A stretch of 64,000 nt of DNA. Origin: Peronospora farinosa. Lineage: Eukaryota; Oomycota; Peronosporomycetes; Peronosporales; Peronosporaceae. The stretch's first letter is position 1. Every line of letters begins with the position of its first letter. The DNA lies in assembly GCA_947646735.1 (NCBI GenBank), contig CANTFK010000800.1:372001-436000 (forward strand). The letters run 5' to 3'. The position numbers and the translations under genes are program-made. Below, piece after piece: positions 1 to 12,700 of the stretch. The notes beneath the pieces are model-generated. The model saw nothing but the letters and a program-made list of their open reading frames with translations. It was not told the DNA's origin and searched no databases.

Positions 1-756
1 ACGCTTGTCAACACATCACTAGTGGCTGTATCGTTTGACGACATCTCACTTACTCCAGACATTGGGTCAATATGTTACTTGGACAGTGCAAGAAGACTTG
101 GGCTCATAACCTGTCACACTTATCACTGCGCAGGTGAGTGTCGTTGGTCCTGTAATACAGGAATACAGAGTAGGGAATAGAGAACACGGAACACTTGCTT
201 CCCACTGAGCAACTTTGGGATTGAAAAGGGAAAAACCTCGTAGGTGACAACCCCCTCTGTTAGACTAGACTACAGTAGATACCAACAGGTATACCTCAAC
301 TGTCAACTGTAACGATGCGTTCCAGCATCATACGACTAACTGTTCGGTGTCCCACCTAGAATCAGGGACACGACATCTTGTACTTCGTCACAACCTGTAT
401 GTAAATGATTATTGACATGGACGACATTCGTCCTAGAGCCGCCGAGGTGTTAAGCAGCTACTCGGATGATGTCTTTATCGATTCATCAGTATCCAATCAC
501 TGCTTGCTCGTATCGATAGCCGAGACAAGACACTATTCTTGAGGCAGCTCAGCAGAATTTTAGCTACTAATACACAATATGATTAACGACTTGGCTTGGA
601 GCTGTCATGTCATACGTATTGGGCGCACCAATTTGCTCAGCGTCTTGGTGACACGACAGCTACCATTTTCATACTATGTCCTATCAATACCTTCATGCTC
701 ACTACTTCCCTTTGACCTACACATAACTCACAGCATTATCTTCTTTGACAATTTGC
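1..756. other. Intergenic, no gene seen
   Basis: Only short scattered open frames without recognisable protein character. It probably includes the 3' flank of the galactokinase gene, which ends at 757. Confidence 0.5.
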
Positions 757-2028
757 TTAATCGGAAGACCCGGGCATGGTCTTGCCAACCTGCATCACGT
801 ATGCACCGTCACCTATGCGCGTTAAGAAACTCGCAGGCCTTGGTAGATCGGAACCGAACTTGTCCACCGGATAGCCGGTGTCGAGCACTTGCATGAGCTT
901 CTGCGCATGCTGCTGCTGCACGAGCACTACGATGGAGCCGCCGAAACCGCCGCCCGTCATACGCGCACCATACACGCCGACACAACCACGAGCCGTCTCG
1001 ACCAGGTAATCCAGCTCGGGTGTGCTCACCTCGTAGTCGTCGCGCAGAGACTTGTGGCTTTCGAACATGAGCTTGCCTACCTCGGTGTACTCACGTGCGC
1101 AAATGTGTTCCACAGCGGCCACTGTACGCTCGTTCTCCGTGATCACGTGACGAGCTCGTCGGTACACCACCTCGTTACCCAGCACCTCATGCATCGAGTC
1201 TAGATCGAGTACCGTCACGTCACGCAGATGCGTCATGTGTGGATATCCATGGGTTTGCAACGCCTTGACGGCCATCTTGCATTGCATCACACGCTCCTTG
1301 TACTCACCACCGTTCATCTCGTGCTTGACGTTTGAGTTGCTCACCACAATGACGATGTCCGGATCCTCAAACGCCACGGTCGTCTGCTCCTTGGTACGGC
1401 AGTCGATCAGTAGTGCACAGTCTTTTTTACCGCACGAAGAGATGAACTGGTCCATGATACCACACGGTACGTTGCAGTACTCGTGCTCGGCAGCTTGGCA
1501 CAGCAGCGCTTTCTGAATGGCCGACACGCTCTTAAGCTCAAACAGACTCTCTAGAAATGTGGCGAAGCCCACCTCTAGTGCCGCAGAGCTGCTCAGTCCG
1601 CTGCCAATCGGTACTGCGCTCGCAATGGCCGCGTGCACGCCCAAAGGCTCCGTACGACCGAGGTACTTCAGATACTCGGCCGTCACACCCTCAAGGTAAT
1701 TGCCCCATGATGGCTTTGTTTTAGCCAGCTTCTCCGTGCTGTCAGTCGAGAACTCTAATACCTGGCCGAAAAAGTTGGTAGACGCGACCTTAGTGGTTGA
1801 CGCAATCTCTGCGGGCGATCGGATGCCCACCACTACAGTCGTCTTGTCCAGCGCTAGCGGACACACGAAACCGTCATTGTAGTCCGTGTGGTCACCGATC
1901 AGATTCACGCGTCCGGGGGCCACCGCAATGGTCAGAACCTTGCGTGGCACATTTGCGTACTGTTTGAAAGTGGAATAGAAGACTGTTATAGCCTGCTCCA
2001 CAATGTCAACGTTGTTAGCTTCGGCCAT
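757..2028 (-). CDS. GALK: Galactokinase (GHMP kinase family)
   Basis: Single-exon gene for a 423-residue protein that phosphorylates galactose at C1 with ATP, the first committed step of the Leloir pathway, in the cytosol. The galactokinase signature APGRVNLIGDHTDYNDG lies near residue 38. The GHMP ATP-binding loop GSGLSSSAAL is near residue 140, and the C-terminal glycine-rich GARMTGGGFGG motif is near 353. Length is close to the usual 390-430 residues. The start is the first ATG of the frame and places the signature at the normal distance from the N-terminus. A degraded copy of the last part of this gene lies on the opposite strand about 110 bp upstream of the start (2141-2350). The family call rests on visible motifs and is firm. 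Confidence 0.95.
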   Translation of the reverse strand: MAEANNVDIVEQAITVFYSTFKQYANVPRKVLTIAVAPGRVNLIGDHTDYNDGFVCPLALDKTTVVVGIRSPAEIASTTKVASTNFFGQVLEFSTDSTEKLAKTKPSWGNYLEGVTAEYLKYLGRTEPLGVHAAIASAVPIGSGLSSSAALEVGFATFLESLFELKSVSAIQKALLCQAAEHEYCNVPCGIMDQFISSCGKKDCALLIDCRTKEQTTVAFEDPDIVIVVSNSNVKHEMNGGEYKERVMQCKMAVKALQTHGYPHMTHLRDVTVLDLDSMHEVLGNEVVYRRARHVITENERTVAAVEHICAREYTEVGKLMFESHKSLRDDYEVSTPELDYLVETARGCVGVYGARMTGGGFGGSIVVLVQQQHAQKLMQVLDTGYPVDKFGSDLPRPASFLTRIGDGAYVMQVGKTMPGSSD

Positions 2029-2140
2029 GACTGTTGTTTAGGATGAAGACAAATGCGAAGTGACATCCGGGCGACAGGGTGACGAAGATGACCCGAAAGA
2101 AAAACCAAGAGCTGGTGGGTTCATACAGTTAAAGAAAAGG

Positions 2141-2350
2141 TTTCGTGGCTATGACGGCGTGTTTGGTGCGCGTATGACGGGCGGTGGTTACGACGGCTGT
2201 ACCGTGATGCTCGTGCAGCAGCAGCATGCGCAGAAACTCATACAATGCTGGATACCGGCTACCAGGTGGACAAGTTCAGCTCAGACCTTACAAGGTTAAC
2301 GCCTAGGCTCCGGCGCATACGTGGTGCAGGTCGGAGAAGTTCAAGCCTGT
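2141..2350 (+). pseudogene. Inverted, decayed copy of the galactokinase 3' end
   Basis: Reading the plus strand gives a close match to the last ~70 codons of the neighbouring galactokinase: GARMTGGG is followed by a run of glutamines and HAQKL. The frame is lost by a 1-nt deletion after the HAQKL codons, and about 12 nt are missing near the ..FLTRIGDG.. region. The homology resumes at the codons for GAYV.QVG. There is no start, no N-terminal kinase part and no intact frame. It lies head-to-head with the intact gene, so it arose by an inverted partial duplication (inference). Confidence 0.85.
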
Positions 2351-3408
2351 TTCCACTAGACAATTATCGGAGTAGACTCGCACGCCCAAACATGGCTCCG
2401 ATCACGAAACCAATTGAATGATCAAAGCTCACGCGACGAGATTTCGTCAAACTTACTGTACAACAAACTCAACAGTATCAAACGCATCCTGACTACATGT
2501 AGCATCCCTCTTGCTCCATTGACGACTACAGATCACTCCCTATCTTTTTACTCGAGCCCCTTAAACGACATCCTGGTACTAACGCATTTTTCAAGCAGTA
2601 TCAAGCACTTACACTGCTATCACATAGTTGGTAAGCGGCGAACAATTTTAGATGTACAGCACGAAATGCAGTGAGCCTGACCTGCTTCATGCAACCATCT
2701 CCCGCCGCGCTCATTTTTTTGAAAGCGTCCCCGTGTCTTTGACGAGCTTTAGCTTTCGGGCTTCTTTAGCGCTCTCGGGGTTCCTACGCGTTTGCTATGC
2801 ATGCATGTCCAGCTGACGATGGAAGTTTTCGGAGCGTATAATCTTTCCAGTGCCACACGCATAGGTCAGATGCCCCAATGTGTTGCCATCTACGCGAAGC
2901 AGGGTCTTTCAGCTGGTACACCTCGCACTCAAGCAAGACAAAGGATGAAGGAAGTATCAATAAACCATTAGCAGGGGTTGAGATCGATGCACCTCATTGT
3001 TTTTTTGATGAAAAAGCCTGGGTATTCTACCAACCTGAAACGCGCTAGCTTTCTCAGGGTTGCCTGCGTTATCGATGTCATTCGCCTAAGCAAGTGTGTT
3101 CTCAGAGTCGAACAAATTGGCGGTTCTACAAGACCGGTCACCGGTAATATGGAGCTAGCTATACCCTATTTAGCTGGGTTGAGAGAAGTATTAATGATGA
3201 TGGAATCGCTCCTAACGATTCAAAGTCGTTACGAGAGGAGCTACTTGCGCCAACAGAACGTCCGAAAGACAAGTTTCATATGAGTGAGGTGTGGTGTAAT
3301 GGGATCTGAATCAGTGGGTTCCGTCAAATGCCTGCCATGTTATACTTAGTTGCTTTGCAAACCTGCCCAACTCTTTCAAAGAGTTTCCAAGAGACTTTGG
3401 GTAACTTA
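2351..3408. other. Intergenic, no gene seen
   Basis: About 1 kb between the galactokinase relic and the GH81 gene. Short peptides on the minus strand near 2690-2930 look faintly coding-like but are broken by stops and were not recognised. Confidence 0.4.
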
Positions 3409-6102
3409 TCAATTTGTCGGGCGTGTGGCGATCCAGTACAACGAGTTCGTTCGAGAGCTACCGTCGTCAAAGAAATCGATGCTCTGGACCTTCGTCCACG
3501 CATCCGTCGGGTTGATGATGGCTAGATCCAGATACGCGTAGCCCTTCCAACGATCATCAATCGGGTCTTGCGCTCGGTCAAACGCCTGCTGCTGCAAAAT
3601 AGGATACTCCTCCTGGACATAAGCAGGCTTTAAGAATTTACCCGTGATCGGCGTGAAGGGGATCATGTTAATCAGGTGCATGTGCTCCACTTGTGGACCA
3701 AACCACGTCGTATAAGACACTTTCGTGGCAGCGACTTGACCCGTCATCTTGTTAGCCGCGTAAATAGGCTCGTAAATGTCAGAGGTAGATGGCATCTGCC
3801 AGTACGTCTGCGCGCCGCGGATTTCCAAGGCAAGTAAAAGATGACCAATGTGCTCCACCTCTGGAACCTGGAACGACTTGCCCACCAGGTACACGCCATA
3901 ATAGGCGTTAATGGCTTCACTGACACTCTCTTGAGACTTGCCACCATCTAGAGTGTAGATACCGCTGGCAAATGAGTGACTGTCGAACCAAGAAAAGTGA
4001 CGGGTGAACGGGAAGAAGGTGCTGCAATACATGGTAAAATATGATGTCAATCGATCATAATGAATCTCTCAAAAACAGCAGCAACAACAACTTACTCGCT
4101 CTGGTCGGGACTAGCAATATCACGCACAATCGACATGACAGCAGCCTTGTGCGTCTTCACGAAATCCGGACGAAACTTGCCAATCACACCGGCGGCGTAC
4201 AAGAAGTAGCCGTAGTGAAAGTGCTGTGTACACAAATACGAAAACACAGCTTTAGTCACCTAAATTAGCTTCCTCCGTAGCTTTTTGCGCGCCGTTAACA
4301 CGTACGTGATCGTTATACCAGCCGTTACCAAAGTCCGTCATCCAGAACACACCCTTGAGTCCGTTTAACGAACACAGGCCACCCCAAATGCGATCGTACA
4401 CGAAGTGGTCACTGTTCTGGCCAAGCATCCATGGAGTCACCCACTCTTCGAGCTTGTCAAGAATTTCATCACGGAGCTTCTTTTCGCCAAGCTGGTCAGC
4501 GATCAGAACCAAACGAGCTTGACGACCTGCTTCCTTTCCAAAGTAGTAAGGGTCGTCTGCCTCTGGGGTGTAACTCGAGTCGTTGAGCAGAGCAACCTTG
4601 ATCGCTTCCACATACTGAGACTGAATCTGGGCATTTTCTTCTTGGAACGAGACCTTCGGTAATGTCTCCTGCATCTCCCAGCAGCTACCAAGCACTGCTG
4701 TCATGTTTGACTTGAGCGTGCGATGCCCAAATTGGCCCAGCACCCGGGTGGCGTCCCCATCGGTCTTTATCGTCGCCACATGATGTGGGTTTGCTACCAT
4801 CAGTAGCTCAGGGGTTGACGTCGAATTCAGACCCGACTCGCCTAGATCGGGAAACCGCTTTGTTTCCCAGCAGAACGAAAACGACGCGTTGGCGTTGTTT
4901 ACATCCATCTTGATCGAGGAACCCACTGGATAAATGCCAGCAGCCTGGTCAAGCGCGTCGATTACAGCCTGTGACGCTCCCTGCGGGACAATAGCAAGCC
5001 GCGCTGCACCCGTGTAGAAGTCCGTGTCTACCAGTCGAATGTTAGTGGGGGTCATCAACTCGCCAAGCAAGTTGTAAGGGCGATAATCCGTCTCATTGGC
5101 AAACTGTAGCTGCAACGTGCGGACCTTGTCAAAGTACAGGATCCATTTTTGCTGGGCCTTGCCTGTCCCGTGTGCACTCTCACCAGTACTGTACAACTCC
5201 AAGTCAAGTTCAAAGCGGTTACTGGTCCATGTCTGTAATTGCTTTCGAGAAGCCAATGGGTCCATTTTCTGATCCACTATTTTGCCATTGACAGTCAGCA
5301 CACTAGCGTTGAACTCGAGCACAGGGAGGACGTTCTGATACTCTACCGTAACGTAAGGCGAGCCACGTACCAAAGGCACCTTCATCCACTTGTTGTCTTC
5401 CTCGTAGTAGTACTGCAGTAGCACTGACAGGACATCAAAGCTCACAACATTTCTGGACGTGCTATTGCCTTCTCCCAACAAGACACTATTGTCCTTTTGA
5501 ACTTGACGACTATAGGCTGTGAAACTTGCGTCCACGTTAAAGTATTCTGTGATAGCGTTCATTGTAGCTACACGACGAGAGTCTCCGTACGAGATTTCTA
5601 GTCTTTTAGGTAGACTACGGACCGTATAGGGACTTAAAGTGACCTCACCAGCACCAGCATTAAGGCCGTGACCATCAGCTACCAACAGATTGGACCAGAA
5701 AGCATTCGTCGGCAGTGCTTGACTAAAGTCCTTTCGATGCACGAGCTTGGGTGAGATCGGATGCAATTTCTCCATATAAGGCGGCCGCATAGTCAGTAGC
5801 TCAGCGTCTGTGGCGACGTTCGTTGGTGCGTGACTCGATGCAGCCGGAGCTTTATCAGTTTTGTCACCACCGGTAAGGACATATATGGTGACAACGGCAA
5901 CGAGCGCCATGGGGATGATGACGTACAATGCACGTCGAAGAGGAGGACGACTACTTGATTGGCCATTCGTGTGGCTTTCGAGCAGTGGGGAGTTTTCATT
6001 CATAGCCATGGACGAATCAATCGCGGAGACTTGAGGGTTACACGGTAAAATATCGAATGAAGATCTGATTTTCATTGTCGGAAGATTTGCGATAATTTTC
6101 AT
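3409..6102 (-). CDS. GH81 endo-1,3-beta-glucanase, membrane-anchored (3 exons)
   Basis: Three exons: 6102-4306, 4223-4096 and 4021-3409. They are joined by an 82-nt intron (GTACGTG..ACACAG) and a 74-nt intron (GTAAG..TTGCAG), giving 845 residues. Splicing restores the GH81 landmark DFGNGWYNDH-HFHYGY exactly across intron 1, and SPDQSD followed by TFFPFTRHFSWFDSHSFA across intron 2. Family 81 enzymes hydrolyse beta-1,3-glucan, the main wall polymer of oomycetes, so wall remodelling is the likely role. There is no cleavable signal peptide. A basic/hydrophobic segment at residues ~55-78 (ALYVIIPMALVAVVTIYVL) suggests a type II membrane anchor with the catalytic part outside. The ATG at 6009 (MAMNENSPLLES) would give 814 residues and is a credible alternative start. 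Confidence 0.92.
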
Positions 6103-6176
6103 ATATTTAGCCTTTTTTCTAGCTGATGGGTTTGTTTAGACCCACGGGTCATTTAAAAATTGCTGATACGGTGGTG

Positions 6177-8019
6177 CTAAGACAACTGACCTGAACCGTA
6201 AGCGGTAGTGTTAGAAGACACACATGTGGTATGAGGTGCTGGTTGGAAGCGACGCCAAACTATATACGTGCTAGATACGACCACATTGAATAGACCGCAA
6301 ATCATCCACACACTACGCTTCTGAGCAATCAGTACGCCTGAAAGCACCATGATCTTGGGCAGCGTAATGGCCCACGCACCGGTGTTACCAAATGGTACCA
6401 CAAATGGACGCTCTGCGTCTTTTTCCACGTATTTGAGGCGTAAGAACGCAAAGAACTCTAGCAGCAGAGTCAAACTACAATCGCAACAACTATTTGTCAA
6501 TACATTGCAAGTCATGACATAGAAAGTGAGACAGTGATAACGTACTTGTTGAAAAACGTGTCGAGCACCACCAGAATCTCGAATGAAAAGTTCATGAGCA
6601 CACCTGTAGTCAACGTTTGGAAAATGACTGCAGCGATCGGCGTCCCGAAGCGCTCCCACTCGATGGCGAGAAACGAGGGCAACATCTTGTAGTCTGCTGT
6701 TGCCCATAACGCACGCGAGCTGCAAGCCATCACAACGTTGAACTCTCCTAATGTCGCAACGACCGCAGCTACACCAACCCAAACACCAAGCCATGGTGCG
6801 GTTGTCATAGCAATGGTCTCGAGAGAACCTGCATGCCACTGCGAGATATCAGGCTGCACCATTATCCCTACACCGACTGCACAGGGTGAATAACAACAGG
6901 GATATGAGTTCTCATTTCTAAAATCAGATCAACCGAGATAAACGAACCTGGGAAGGCGTAGTTGATGGTAATCAGAATCATCGCAATCATAATGGCGATC
7001 GGGTAAGTCCTGCCGCCGTCCTTAACTTCACCAGCAACGCACCCAAGGGAATCCCAACCTAAATCGAAAAAATCATAGGTTTTAGTCATAAGCAAGCACC
7101 CGTACCTCTACAAGTCCATATAGTCTACCTTGATAGTTCCACAAAATCGTGGAGAGGAACAGCGACCACTCGATTTTCGGTGCAACGCTACCCCATGTCG
7201 CGAGGTTAAACGTCTCGACGGACAGAGGCTCCAAGATGAAGGGCGCAAGCACAAAAATTGACATGAGCACTGAGGTCATTGCAACTGCACGCATACCGAC
7301 AGCATTTGAAGCGAATACAAGCAACAGTGCCACACATTTCACCATCCATTGCTCTGTACCCGACAGTGTGTAGCCATAACCAGACGCTAGAAACGCTTCC
7401 ACGTAGCTGCAGAATAACACGGGGTACGTTGGCAAGTCGCAGATATTGCTAGCAATGCAGTTAAAGGCATTCACCCAGCCAGCGTATTGGCCCAGTCCGC
7501 GTCGCACCCACAGAATGTAGCCTCCATTTTCGTCAATCATTGTGCTGAGCTCTGCAGTCTATGTCATCACAGCAACGCATCAGTCAACAGACACCATCTC
7601 AAAATCTACACAATCCAATGACTCTTACTCACCATTAAAGCTTGTGGCAAACCCCATGTAAATGGTAGCACTACCACTGCCAACAGAACTGGGTAAGCTC
7701 CTGCAGCGCGCACTGCATCTTCAACGCCAAAAGGTCCTGCTGCCACTGCAAAGTAAGCGATAAAGCCGAGTGTGATGTGGTTGATAGTGCGTGTCTTGTT
7801 CCTGCTTTGCTTCCTAGTCTGCACCTCATTGTTGTCGTACTCTAACTGACTCTCGAGCAAGTGTTGACTGCTCGAAAGACTCGGCAGATTGGGCCAAGAC
7901 TTTAATGACGATCGGTCGGTGGATGATGGCGACACTCGATGCAAGCCGTTCGTTTCATTGGGGGGCGAGTCGAAGCGTGTGCGAATACTCGGGCATATAT
8001 TGAAGCTAGTAGTAGCCAT
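6177..8019 (-). CDS. APC-superfamily polyamine/amino-acid transporter (5 exons)
   Basis: Exons 8019-7633, 7558-7129, 7058-6948, 6876-6546 and 6474-6177 join in frame to 518 residues. All four introns are GT-AG and 71-74 nt long. Splicing gives motifs typical of the plant/protist polyamine-uptake (PUT/LAT) branch of the amino acid-polyamine-organocation family: GLPQALM joined to TAELSTMIDENGGYI, then WNYQG joined to WDSLGCVAGEV, then NYAFP joined to VGVGIMVQ. A hydrophilic N-terminus of ~80 residues precedes about a dozen hydrophobic segments, and a short cytosolic tail follows. It is probably a plasma-membrane importer of polyamines or amino acids; the exact substrate cannot be read from the sequence. 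Confidence 0.88.
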
Positions 8020-8961
8020 CTGGCTGCAATTTTCTTCTGCTTACGTAGTCGCCTGTTTTACTTGTTTTGCGTGATTGTACTGCCGTTTTTCTTGGACCGA
8101 TCGATGCCAGAAACTCGTAGATGTAGAGCTTTTAACTGCTCGTCATTCCCACACTGTAACGAAATCTGTTTGGTTTCAGGTTTAGGAAGGGGTTGTCACT
8201 TGAAGGCGGGTGGGGTATTGCGTGTGACACACACAATCTGACATTCAGTCAACATCCATCAACGTCGAGTCTGCACCAGTCATTCTGAATGAAACATGTT
8301 GGACACTTCTGTATCTTACTATCTCAGTTCCAAAGTCGACCACAACGTAACACCACCTTCGCCGTTACTTTAGAGAAGCGTATGAGTTTATTGCATAACG
8401 TGTGCTTATCCAACAGCCCGCTTGTACTCTCTTACGTGTGTGAGTGGGTATAGTATGAAGCACATAGCGAGGTTGGCAATGCAAAGACTGTGGATAGTGC
8501 ATATCCGCTGTCCAGAAGTCGTCTGTACTGCTGCGTCGCTTGTTCCGGTACTTTCCGATCAGGTCTTGATGCAGTGGTCGTACATGTCTGAAAACATATA
8601 AGTTTGTTTGTCCCGTATTCTGCAAGATACACTCTGTTCTTTTCTTTGACAGTAGAGAAGTCCAATTTTTTTCACTTGCTAGAGCAATGCCATTCTAACT
8701 CACCGCCGTGTTTATCTCTTCCAAGGAGTCAGTAAGCACAATGGTCTTAAGAGTGGTGACATGTCTGCTATCATTGCAATCCATACAACTTATGCACAAT
8801 ACAGTTAGTCTTTTCATTATAGATCGAAGTGATGAAACACTTTTTGTGGAGATATTCAATGATATACACAATGACTACAATTCTCTGATCGATCCCATTG
8901 AAACGCTGCATCATATACATAGCGCTTTCATGTATCCGTCCATCTATAGGCTAGTAGAAGT
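8020..8961. other. Intergenic, no convincing gene
   Basis: Contains the upstream region of the transporter gene and the 3' flank of the Nudix gene. Two overlapping minus-strand frames at 8365-8665 were not recognised and have no clear start context. Confidence 0.4.
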
Positions 8962-9547
8962 TTACTTGTGCTTCTCCGTCGAAGGCGAAATCTTGAGTTC
9001 GTAATCTAGAAGAGTATCTTCGTCTGCTGCAAAGTGGAAATGTCCTTGCACGCTCTTACCACTCAGCACATGTGGCAGCCAGATGCGGTCGTCTGCCCAC
9101 ATACTTTTAAACGGTAACTGTTGGACATCGTACCATTGCGGCATCATCTCGTCGCTCTCCAATGGCTCGCCCGAGAATTTTTGAGTTAAGAACACATGCA
9201 CCTCCTGCACAGCACGAATGAGTTTCTCATAAACCAATCCTACCATCCATCTCATCCCATACCATGATTTCTTTTCCTTCTTCAAACGAGAACAATAGCA
9301 CACCACGTGACTCTAAATCTTCAACATTCACGTGTACATAAGCTTCCTCTTCTACTTCCCTCACTGCCGCAGCCGCAATACTCGCGTCCGTAGATTCCAC
9401 TTTGCCCCCAAAGCCGTTCCATTTGCCTATACCAAAGCCTCTTTTCTTTAAACCCAATAGCACTTTCTTTCCTCCATGGGTTGCACAGCCATTGCGTACA
9501 ATAAACGCCAGTGTAAGTAACTTGTGAGGTAGTGGCGGTATCATCAT
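8962..9547 (-). CDS. Nudix hydrolase, MTH1/NUDT1-like (2 exons)
   Basis: Exon 1 is 9547-9263 and exon 2 is 9204-8962, separated by a 58-nt intron (GTATGG..GTGCAG). The product has 175 residues. The Nudix box is seen as GGKVESTDASIAAAAVREVEEEA, matching GX5EX7REUXEEXGU with alanine for the final glycine. Around it are features of oxidised-purine triphosphatases: KKRGFGIGKWNGFGGK before the box, then EVHVF, ESDEM.P.W, PFK.MW.DD..WLP and the end LLDYELK. Enzymes of this type clear 8-oxo-dGTP or 2-OH-dATP from the nucleotide pool. The intron junction falls where human MTH1 is continuous, supporting the model. The gene is divergent from the VPS13-like gene and shares an upstream region of about 240 bp with it. 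Confidence 0.93.
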
Positions 9548-9786
9548 GATGTTGGGTCATTGATATAAATCAGGTACCTCCTTAAATGCATATTCGATAT
9601 CAAAGGAATCAATTTATCGCATACAAACTTCATGTCAAAAAACTTCAACGCGGATCCATAACGGTTTCATGGCTCTCATTTCGAAATAAGCCACCTCCAA
9701 GGCAGATCCAAGAGTGTTGGTCCCTTTTGGATTGTACTACAAATCAGTTCAAACTGCTGCTCACTCTGTTGGATCGCTTGCTCACT

Positions 9787-12700
9787 ATGTCGGGGATGAT
9801 GGCAATGGCGCTTCTCTCCGTGTGCGTGTCTCTGTCGCTGTGCGTCGTGCCTTTCCTGGCGCGTATCACAGTCTTCCCGTTGCTCACAGGGCTCGTACAC
9901 AAGTTTACAGCCGCCTATTTGACTGACAGTATTCAGATTGAGTATTCCTTTGGCTCTTTTGAAGTGCGTGGACGACGCGGTACTGGAGCAGCTTTGGAGA
10001 TGCTGCGTGGCATTACTATCTCGCTCTTCTTTGTGACACTGCAGAATGAATTTCTCAAGACGTTGGCCTTTGCTAAACAAGGACTTGCTCCGGTTGAGCT
10101 CAAGCACGTGAGCATTGAGAAGATGGTGATCTATCTGGCGACGACGTGGAAGGTGGTAATCAAGGTAGAAGGCGTGACTGTGGATAGCCAGATGATCGAT
10201 CCTAACGTAGAAGGCGTGTTTGACTTGCAAGACGCAGTGGCTATGAAGGTCAATGAAGCGACCAATTGGATTACTCAACTCGTTGAAATACGCACCAAAA
10301 CGAACCTAAGAGAGAAACAGGAGAAGGAGCAAACGGCGCGTACTCTTGGAGTCACATCGCCGAAAGCTTTTGCCTTTAAAGATCGTGTATTACAGCAGAT
10401 TGCGGCCCAGGTGGACGTCCATGTGAGGAATGTGAGAATTGCTATTACGGGGCTGACACCAGGAGCTACTGCTGTTGATGGCCACGATGGTGAGGCTGAG
10501 GAAATGGACGATGAAGACGCAGACGTAGCCACGACGAGCTCCATTCCCGAGGCCTTGAAGCCAACACGTGTGATCTTTGTTATGAAGTCGTATGACTTGC
10601 TGTCGGATGTATTGCATGACAGTGCAGAGGAACCTTTACAACTTGTGTTGACGTCGGAGGAGATCCTGGTGGAACACGCTATGAACATTAAGGGTGTGAA
10701 CATTTGTGCTGCTACTGTGAACGATGACGATGACAAGTCTATGCCGGAGCAAAGGGAAGACTTGCTGAAAGATAAGAAAGGATTCCGTCCAGGTGAAATG
10801 CCACTGCTGTCTTTCCAGAGTATCGACCTTAAGCTCCATGTGCCGCCCATGCCACGATTGCTGGGCATCGTGGAGGACATTGCTCCTATTCCGGTGAAGA
10901 ACCGTGTGGCACAAGTAGAATTGGTGTCGTCGTCGATCAGCAACATTACAGTTACGCGTGAGCTGACGGTTGGCGTGCTGCGCGATCTGTTTGTTCCATA
11001 CATGGATCACCAGGTTCTGGTGCAGTCGGTGCGTGCGTTAGCCCACGATGAGACTGTCCGAAAGCCGATCTCAAAAGAGGACGAAACATTTTACGTGGAT
11101 AATTACGACCAAGTGGATGGCAACAGTTCACTGTCGGCTCAAGATAAAAAGGAGCGCAATGACAAGCTTCGCGCACTGGAAGCTGTCATGTCGCTAAACA
11201 AAATTCTTGAGCTGCGCAGTCGATCCACTGGATTGGCCAAGTATTATCGTCCTGATCAAGATGAGCTTTCTCTAGCAGATTACATTGCAATTGTGCAAAA
11301 AAATGCTGCCAAGACGAGCAACGTTATGTTTAGAGCGTTGCAGATCACATTACGTTGGGACAACATGAGTATTGCGTTTGTTGAACGGGGCCATCAGATT
11401 TCTGAGTTGGTGGTGGTCGGCTTCGGCGTCAATGCGCGCTCATTCACAATTGCAGAAGGCGATGAGAAGCAAAAGCTAGACGTGGATATGGTATTGGGCC
11501 AGACAACATTCACGGTTAACGTTGGGTCGTCGGCTTTGAATCCTGTTTCTCCGACAGTAAAGCTAATGTTTGCGGACTTCAGCAAGGTAGCTGCAGAGAC
11601 TGACGCAATGACACCGCCACAGATGCTCACAGCCAATGTAAGCCAATTTGAAAGTGGTAAGCAAAATGTGCGTGCTGCTGTGAACAACGTGAAGTTGGTG
11701 CTCTCAGTGAATGCACTGGAGCGTTTTCTGCTGTACGTAGATCGACTGAGCACAAAGGCTACTCAAGTACTGTCAACAGCGCGGCCACCTTTGATTCCAG
11801 TTGTTCACTCCGAGTCATCGCCTACCCCGGTGCAGGTTGCTAAAAGCGAGATGGAAACGGTGAGAAAAGAGGTATCGATGTCTCCGTTTAGCTTGCTTGG
11901 TGGTATGCTGCTAAACCTCAACGTAAACGTAAACGACTGTCACGTTGTCCTGCTGCCCACTCACTCTTATTCAAAGTCACTATTCACGGATATTAATGTG
12001 GAGACTTGGCAAAGCAATTACGTAGTAGATTGCCGCGTGGATATGCCAGCCACGTTGAGTATTCATCTCGAAAGCTCAAAAGTGAAGGAAGTGATGGAGT
12101 TTAACGTTCAAAGCGTCAGTATTGGTGCGCAATACGTTGATGGTGCTAAGGATGTGGAAACCATTTTGGCTCCAACAAGTATCGCGATTCAGCTCGTACT
12201 AGAACAAGACACCACGGACTCCTTGATTTGCCACCAGAGTGTAATGATGCACATGCCAGATATCTTGGTTGCTGGGTCGGACCTCAGTTTGTCTCTGTTG
12301 GCGTCCTGTGGCGAGGCTCTCGGTAACATGCAGACCACAACGCCTGACCAAGCCCAACTTCGCCTCGAAAGTCGTATAAAGCAAGAAGAAATTCGGCGCC
12401 AGGCGGAAGTTGATACAGTCCTCGATCGCTTGCACCGACTTTTCGACGAAATTGATGAAAACGGAAACGGCCGTATTGAGCTTGGAGAGCTTCTTCTCTT
12501 ACTGCGCCGGGTCAAGGTTGGTGACTCGTTGCTAGAAAGTGAATTGGAGTACTTCGTTCGTGAGCTCTTCAAGGAGATTGACCGGGATGGCAACGGCTTT
12601 CTAGAGTTTCAAGAGCTGCGAGCATTCTTGCGCGATGATCTGTTGTCAGACGAAGCTACTGAAGTTTCTGTTTCGACGTCAGGAAACGGCAGCAATGCTC

